Shown here one piece after another: positions 58,028 to 64,000 of a stretch of 64,000 nt of DNA (position 1 is its first letter; each line of letters begins with the position of its first letter). The position numbers and the translations under genes were made by a program. The notes beneath the pieces are model-generated. The model saw only the letters and a list, made by a program, of their open reading frames with translations, made no database searches and was not told where the DNA came from. This DNA is from Membranipora membranacea (lineage: Eukaryota; Bryozoa; Gymnolaemata; Cheilostomatida; Membraniporidae), in NCBI GenBank assembly GCA_914767715.1, contig OU612069.1, forward strand, positions 29,197,387 through 29,261,386, in the 5' to 3' direction.

Positions 58028-59290
58028 CTACCACCAAGCACAATGTGCATCGGCACAACAGCGTCCTGAATTACATTCAGCGTTAGAACTGCAGGGACCA
58101 TTCCAGGCTGAAAAACATGATCCTTCATCATAACCATTACTTCTGAAACCAAAAGATGATTTATTTAACATTGGTGGTTTGGTGCAACAGTAGGAGTTAA
58201 TGTTTTAACTACTTATTAAGTGAATGAAGATTGATGTATATTATAGTTAGCTGTATGTAAGGGGATTAACAAGAACTGTGTGACAAATTGGGAGTTTGAA
58301 TCTCCCTGGTTACATAATGATACACAGATATTACTGAATGCTTGTTAAACGCAAAACTCTCATCATCGCGATAAATAGGAACATACAAAATGATTTTTTG
58401 TTTGGACATCGTAGATCAATCATTCATTCGCAAAACACTTTTACAAAATGGTGAGTCGGAGTCAAACATTACACTCCAGCATGTGACCTGCTGTTTCTTA
58501 CAGAAGAAATCTTCACAAATTTCACCTTGGCGACAAAACTACTACCATGCTATTACACATCTACAGAATATGACTTCAAGTATAATTTAGTTTTTACTGT
58601 TAAAAGATCAAGGAGTATGAGACCCTAACTCCTTGACAAGATGGTGTACAAACATATTAAATACCCATATGTAAGAGCAATAAATTGCTTTCACCTATGT
58701 CAGTCACCAACCAAAACACAACTGGGTTCGAATCTAATCATTGATTTCTGTGTTTTAGATTAAAGTTATAAAACAAATATACTATATAATTTACCCTGGA
58801 AATCCTGTGATCATTGGGGCTACAAACATCAGAGCCTGAAAAGATAAATAACACCATGTCAATGCAGTGACCACAAGAGTTTATATTAGTCATGGGATTG
58901 GTTGGTCAAAAATTTCAAATAATATAAATCGCTAAATAACTATCATTTCCTTGAACCATAAATGCTCTCTGCGGTCAGGAAGAAAGTGCCAGAGAATAGT
59001 TTATTAAGTGTAGGTATTATCGTTACATTATTTTCTCCAGTCACATTCACAATAATAAATATAAATATCAGAGGGGTGTGATACTATAGAGATCATGGTG
59101 GTGTGATACTATAGAGCTCATGGTGGTGTGATACTATAGAGATCATGATGGTGTGATACTATAGAGATCATGGTGGTGTGATACTATAGAGATCATGATG
59201 GTGTGATACTATAGAGATCATGGTGGTGTGATACTATAGAGATCATGGTGGTGTGATACTTACAACAAGGATGATATAAGTGAAGTTCAT
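58028..59290 (-). CDS. K-F: secreted six-cysteine peptide gene, shortest form
   Basis: Exons, minus strand: 59264-59290 (MNFTYIILV), 58795-58835 (ALMFVAPMITGFP plus two bases), 58028-58142 (stop TAG). Canonical splice sites, same phases, about 60 residues. Exon 3 is 18 nt shorter than in K-A, all before the first cysteine (SNGYDEGSC), in frame. The core has five changes (WNGPC, SSNAEC, NSGRCC, ADAHC, final WW) but an unchanged cysteine pattern. TATATAAG box 59393-59400; AATAAA 57818-57823. Intron 1 carries seven minisatellite units (59081-59255). Confidence 0.75.
59081..59255. repeat. 25-bp minisatellite, seven units, in K-F intron 1
   Basis: Same unit as at 38481, abutting the exon-1 donor. 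Confidence 0.9.
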
Positions 59291-59392
59291 TGTGTAGATT
59301 TTCTCCCCTGTACTTATCAGATAGATAACAATGTGCCTCTGTGTGTTGTCCTGTGGTGAGCTGTAATAGTACAGACCTGTCTGCCTCTCTGC

Positions 59393-59400
59393 TTATATAT
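59393..59400 (-). promoter_or_regulatory. TATA box of K-F
   Basis: TATATAAG on the minus strand, 102 bp before the ATG; one base differs from the other copies. Confidence 0.5.
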
Positions 59401-60437
59401 TACTCCTCTAGAGATCTTATATCCGGTTCCAGCTTGCAGGGTATTATGACTACCATTGGCTGACAACCGACACGTGCATGTCATACACGGTATGTATTCA
59501 GATTTGATTTCTGTTGGTCTGCAGCAAATCGAGGGTCTTTCACAGATTAATCTCTATGACGGCTGAAGCATGTCTTTATCTCATTGCCATTATTTCTCCC
59601 TGTGTGTAGATCAAATGTTTAATATCTTCATTTGTGGTTTTTTTGCTTATTTTGTCAACAAGGAATGGGGATGCGTGCAAACAGATGTCCGCAGTACTTT
59701 TTGTCCTTGAGAAAATTGGTTACATTAAGATCTGAATACAAATTTTAAAATTGCTAAGTATGAATAAGTTTTAACACAAATATGCTTTGATGACCTGTTT
59801 TGTTCCCTCAATATCTCAATAACCCGCTAACAATAAATCACTTCTTGCTTGAAAATGCTTTGGTCCCTCGATATCTTAAGATAAATGCTATTTTTTTAAA
59901 GTTTCATCTTGGCTCAAACATGTTATTTTGATTTCTTCACACATTCTCACCGCTGAGTTCACCCCACTCATCAACTCATCTACATAGGAGGGGGAGGGGG
60001 TGAATGTAAATGCTCGATCCAGGCATTTCTGATTTGAGACTATGTCAATGTCTTCTGATCGGTCATCGCTTATTTTATTTCTAATATTGCCATACTCCTT
60101 CATCTTGATTTTAAATTTTCACGAGTTGAGGCGGGCGAGGTAAATCTAGTAACATTCTGCATAGCACAGTTTGGGCTTGACCGAGGGCATGCTTCTGGTG
60201 TCTAAAGCTGCAGGCTTCTCATGGCTAAAGCTGTAGGCTGCTCATGGCTAAAGCTAGGGCTGCAGTGATCATGGTCTAACTTAAGGTCACAGTGTCCTAA
60301 AGCCATAGAAAAGATGATTTCAAACTTAGAAGCCTGTGTAAATTAGTTTAGGCCACCATTTAAATGAGATAAGGCTGTTGTGTCCATGAGAGAGGGTCAG
60401 AGTATAAATAAGCTGACCATCCACAAACTTTGATATA

Positions 60438-60680
60438 GGAGTAGGAGTTAGCATGCACATGTTGAATGTCATGGGTAAGAATCTCACTGCAGTCCATCGA
60501 CCACTGGGGCTTGGTTGGTCCCCAGGTGTGATCCGAGTTGCCTGCAAACAGAGAGCAAATTGGCGCATATATTGTGGCCTTGCCATTAAGTCATTACAAT
60601 TTCACCGCCCATGCTTTGGGATGTGGTGTGTGACATCCGATTTTAATCAACCATTTTTCTTAAAAGTCGACCTGATAATA
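60438..60680 (+). repeat. S1 SINE with deleted A box
   Basis: The A box is missing (GGAGTAGGAG joined to TTAGCATGCACATG) and the B box is damaged (GGGTAAGAATC). The body is intact. Confidence 0.7.
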
Positions 60681-60976
60681 GAACCCAAAAATAAAGGCAA
60701 CTGGGTATACCTATACAGTTAAAATCTTCTGCTGCCACTCAGGAAAATTTCTGCTTAAAGTCCAAAGAGGGTATAAAAGGCCCAGTCAACATAAAGCGAT
60801 CACCCAGCCATATCAAATTCAAATGGGGTTAGCAGCATTCAAATTCCTCCTGCTTTTTCGGAATTTAGAGGAGAAGCAGTGAATTAGTTTTAATGGGATT
60901 CAGACGTGCTGATGCGGTATTGTGTGATACATGTGCCCAATAAATATTAATTCCAATAATGGCATCGGTATATACA

Positions 60977-61060
60977 ACTGCAGTGGGATCCGAACCCACG
61001 ACATTCAACACTTGCGTATTGAAGTCCGGCGCTCTAACCAACTGAGCCACCTCCTACTCC
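60977..61060 (-). repeat. tRNA-derived SINE head, family S2
   Basis: Minus-strand A box GTGGCTCAGTTGGTTAGAGC and B box GGGTTCGGATCCC. Confidence 0.75.
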
Positions 61061-61544
61061 TAGAAAGAAAGGGATCAGCACTTTTTTTGGACTTATATGC
61101 ATTGAATGGAGACCAATGTACATATGTCTAGTAAATTTATGTTCAGTTTAATAGAAGAATGTTAAAATTTTGATGATAGACACTTTGTAATAAGTGGAAA
61201 GTTCAGAATGTTGAAGTTCCTGGTTAGGTAGATATAGATATAGGTGTAGGTGTAGGTATGGTATAGGTAGGAGGTAGGTTAGGAGAATATACACGGTGAT
61301 GATTGAGTTACGCCAAATAACTGCCATCTAATCTGGGGGAGCAAATTGTGATGTCCAACTATAACTGATCTTCATAATTCATAAGGTAAACACAGACTTC
61401 AGATAATCAGCGAACTGAGGATAGTGAAAATTTCATAGTAGACCAGATGGTCTTTCACAAAACTCTATAGGTTTGAGAAATGAGTATGACAACAAGAGAT
61501 AGGCTGGAAATGGATTGGTTTGGTTGACGTGTAGGTTTTGGGGG

Positions 61545-62142
61545 AAAAAGGGTATTTTTAGGGTCAAAAAACATGCCTTTAACCCACCTGATTTACTTTC
61601 TTTCCTGTTGAACTTATCACTATGGATGTTTCTCAGATGGTAGAAAACATATTTATCTTTTGTACATCTTTAATCTTATGCCATTTGATATAATATTAAA
61701 GGGGTGAGAGGCTTTCATAGGTGAGTAACATCCATTTTTCATGATAAATTTTCTAGCCATTATTTGGGCAATGATAATTTATATTGTAGCACGCCTGCCT
61801 ATCGAATGCAATGCGTTATATGCTGTAATTGAAGCGGTGTGTTAATTCATGGTCCATCGAGCACTTGTTGATCATCCTTGATCACGCTTGCAGAGCATGC
61901 TAGATGCAGCTAGTAACTGACTATTTTGCAAGACTGTCCAGTGGTGATAATCGTTCTACAGTATTTAGGCCGGCTGCTCAGGGAAGAACTTAAATTGCTC
62001 CAGCAATCACTGATACTGGATAGGGAAGTTGCTATAAATTGAGAACAATTGTACTCTGACTTGCTGACATAAATTGAATCGGATTTCACGAACTAGGAAG
62101 TATGTATGTTTTGTATGGGATGGCTCTTCTTACTAAATACAG
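61545..62142. other. end of the array and start of single-copy sequence
   Basis: Similarity to the repeated units stops at about 61540 (after GACGTGTAGGTTT; the other copies continue GACTGGATG). A 26-codon frame after an acceptor at 61961 (YLGRLLREELKLLQQSL...) ends in a stop and has no donor; left unassigned. Confidence 0.5.
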
Positions 62143-62724
62143 TACACCACCGGGCAATCATATTGAGTCTCATGATGATATCAGATCAGCGGAGGATGTA
62201 CCAATTGCAGGGTAAGTACAATGACAAACTGAATCAAATGTTAGGACAGTCGAATCGCAGGCCTACTATTAAATTGTATTTTAATATAGAAGTTTCCTCA
62301 ATTAAACATTTATTGATAGTCATCATTTTTTACGTGAGCATCGACACCATATAATATGATGTATCCAACTGAGAAGTGAAGCTGTTGCTGCCAGATCGCG
62401 ATTCCGCATGTATGTAGAGGATGCTTATCTATTTTATGAGCCTTAACAAACCAATATGTTTTCTTTTTACCGGTATGAACTTGTAGCGGTAGTGTCCATC
62501 TTGTTGTTGTTAAGGGCATTGACATCTCCCAGGTATCCATGCTATGATGAACATATCGTTGCTCTCTTCATGGTTAGTTATATTTTCTCGCTTTTTTTTC
62601 CGTTTTTAAATGTTATGATGATGGGTATTTCATATATCTTTAGGCTGAGGACATGAGGCTCGGAAGAACTTCTTGCGCAGCTGCAATCACTAAAGATTTC
62701 CGATACACTCGGCCTTGCATATAA
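62143..62724 (+). CDS. possible three-exon 3' end of an unrelated gene
   Basis: Three candidate exons have matching phases: 62143-62211 (acceptor TTACTAAATACAG, donor GTAAGT; TPPGNHIESHDDIRSAEDVP), 62533-62572 (acceptor TCTCCCAG, donor GTTAGT; YPCYDEHIVALFM), and 62644-62724 (acceptor ATATCTTTAG; AEDMRLGRTSCAAAITK..., ends RPCI and a stop). The splice sites are good and the frame is continuous through two junctions, but the exons are short and no homology is recognised. No AATAAA is seen nearby and no first exon is found. Confidence 0.25.
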
Positions 62725-63875
62725 GGGTATGTAATCAAACCAAAAAGCAGAACATTTCTGTAGAGGTATTTTCTCCTGCAACTTATCTTTTCACATTTGA
62801 AATTGGTCTCCATTATAGGAATATTTTGATTTAACTTGTAACACAGTTCTCTGGATTTTATAGAGAGTCCAGGTTAATGGGAACATTGTAATTCTGGTAA
62901 TTTTAGAAAAAGTGGCATTGGCTGAATACTGTTTACCACTCCTTTCCAATTTAACTATTGTGATCACCTACATCTGTGGGATCCAGATTTCAACTTGATC
63001 CCTGCTGAACATTGATGTTGTTTACTCTTGTGGAGAAATTGGCTTTGCGTCTGAATATTTCAGAAACCATTTATGAGAATTTGTTTTTGTTTCTATCAGC
63101 AATTGAAAAACTTTATTTACATTTCATGAAGCCCTGACACCATTCGTAAATAAGTATTGGTTATTGTCTGCGGGAGGAAAAATCATCAGGCATTTGTTTT
63201 TTGTGATCAAAGTCATCTACGATCCGGTGCTTGTTAATTGGATCTAACATGACATAGATAAACCTCTGTAAAATCCCGACTAAAGCACCCTTATCAGTAA
63301 TTTGTGGACAGAGGAACTCAAAAAAAATTTAATCCAGTTTCCGTTGTACTATGAAAAAAAGCCACGGAGCTATATCTGTCTCAGAGAAGAGAAAATCACA
63401 ATTAGTTTTGAATGATATACACAAATAAAAGAGCCCTCAGGTCTATTTCTGTTAATTAGGGGAGAGTTTGTTGGCATCCTTTGATCATTTTCCAATAACA
63501 GTTTGGCTATTGCAGTTCAACAGGAATCATGCTGAGATAATATAGGAAATATTTGACTTTCTTTTCATGGTGGTTGCGCAATTTAATAATACCTCTCTGT
63601 CAAATAGACACACTATCTATTAGTTTTTTTGCAGCTACTAAGATTATAAGAAGTTAGGGCTGGGTATTGTTTAACTTTGGGTGCTTCACTTACTATTGTT
63701 AAGATTTATAAATAACTTGACAGACCGCTGGGGAGATTTCTATCATTTTGAAAGCGAGAGGACACGCACACGAAAACTGTGTGTAGTCCAATGGTCAATG
63801 CCCGTGAGAATTTTTTCTGCATATCTTTTGAATGAACTGGTGAGGTAATTTCTTGTATGATGTTGTTTTTTATAG
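62725..63875. other. single-copy AT-rich sequence, nothing recognised
   Basis: No repeats shared with the array and no convincing exon on either strand. Confidence 0.5.
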
Positions 63876-64000
63876 ATTGAGATTTTAGTGGACATCTTAT
63901 ATGACTGGACCTATTGCGTTTTGAAAAAACAGTACTGTGCAAGAGCCAAGGTCGATTACTCTATCGCCCTAAACAAAGCCTTTACAGTGCTTCCCGATGA
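63876..64000 (+). CDS. possible exon running off the window
   Basis: After a strong acceptor (GTTGTTTTTTATAG) one frame is open for 41 codons to the window edge: IEILVDILYDWTYCVLKK, QYCARAKVDYSIALNKAF, TVLPD. The other two frames stop at once. Composition is protein-like. The family is not recognised and no link to the exons at 62.1-62.7 kb can be made. Confidence 0.4.
   Translation, partial: MEILVDILYDWTYCVLKKQYCARAKVDYSIALNKAFTVLPD

Noticed and set aside
62106-62354. 82-codon plus-strand frame starting MFCMGWLF
   Set aside because: A good acceptor (62142) and donor (62212) lie inside it, so a smaller spliced exon in another frame is more likely.

Overview
This is AT-rich animal genomic DNA. 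The basis is short exons bounded by GT-AG introns, TATA boxes, AATAAA signals, several tRNA-derived SINEs, a CR1-type LINE fragment, hAT-type TIR elements and large minisatellites. It has no bacterial operon logic. The species cannot be read from the window; a marine-type invertebrate is my guess from the small secreted-peptide genes and the repeat mix.

About 61.5 of the 64 kb is one complex tandem array. Two kinds of small exon-interrupted genes recur, mostly in convergent (tail-to-tail) pairs. Family K (minus strand) is a three-exon gene for a secreted peptide of about 60-70 residues: a 9-codon exon, a 41-nt exon that completes a signal peptide, and a last exon with a six-cysteine core (C-x7-C-x5-C-x4-CC-x4-C) and a stop. 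Five copies look intact (K-A 4690-5810, K-C 24665-25815, K-D 37385-40014, K-E 45354-46693, K-F 58028-59290). One is splice-damaged (K-B, about 15.6-16.7 kb) and two are exon-2 remnants (about 10.5 and 52.8 kb). Each intact copy has a TATA box about 100 bp before its ATG and an AATAAA about 200 bp after its stop. Family P (plus strand) consists of cysteine-bearing exons in up to three modules (P0, P1, P2), ending in a short terminal exon and an AATAAA. I see no signal-peptide exon for P, some splice phases do not close, and several copies are clearly broken.

Layout: P copy 1 (0.5-2.7 kb) / K-A; SINE- and relic-rich block (6.5-12.4 kb); CR1 fragment; P2 tail (13.5 kb) / K-B; P copy 2, truncated (19.8-22.9 kb) / K-C; broken P2 copy 3 (28.1-29.7 kb); P copy 4, the best preserved (31.7-35.4 kb) / K-D with a 1.5-kb minisatellite; P2 copy 5 (42.4-44.0 kb) / divergent K-E; hAT element (47.1 kb); a second version of the 6.4-16.9 kb block (48.2-59.5 kb) with another CR1 copy, a 1-kb 30-bp minisatellite and K-F. 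The array stops near 61.55 kb. The rest looks single-copy and holds weak candidate exons of an unrelated gene.

The most interesting signals are: the K peptide family, with an invariant cysteine core and a frame-preserving variable N-flank; a 25-bp minisatellite abutting the K exon-1 splice donor with 0, 1, 7, 7 or 60 units in different paralogs; a 44-bp near-perfect foldback insertion with an 8-bp target duplication and an empty site in a paralogous unit; and a TIR element carrying a tRNA-like promoter.
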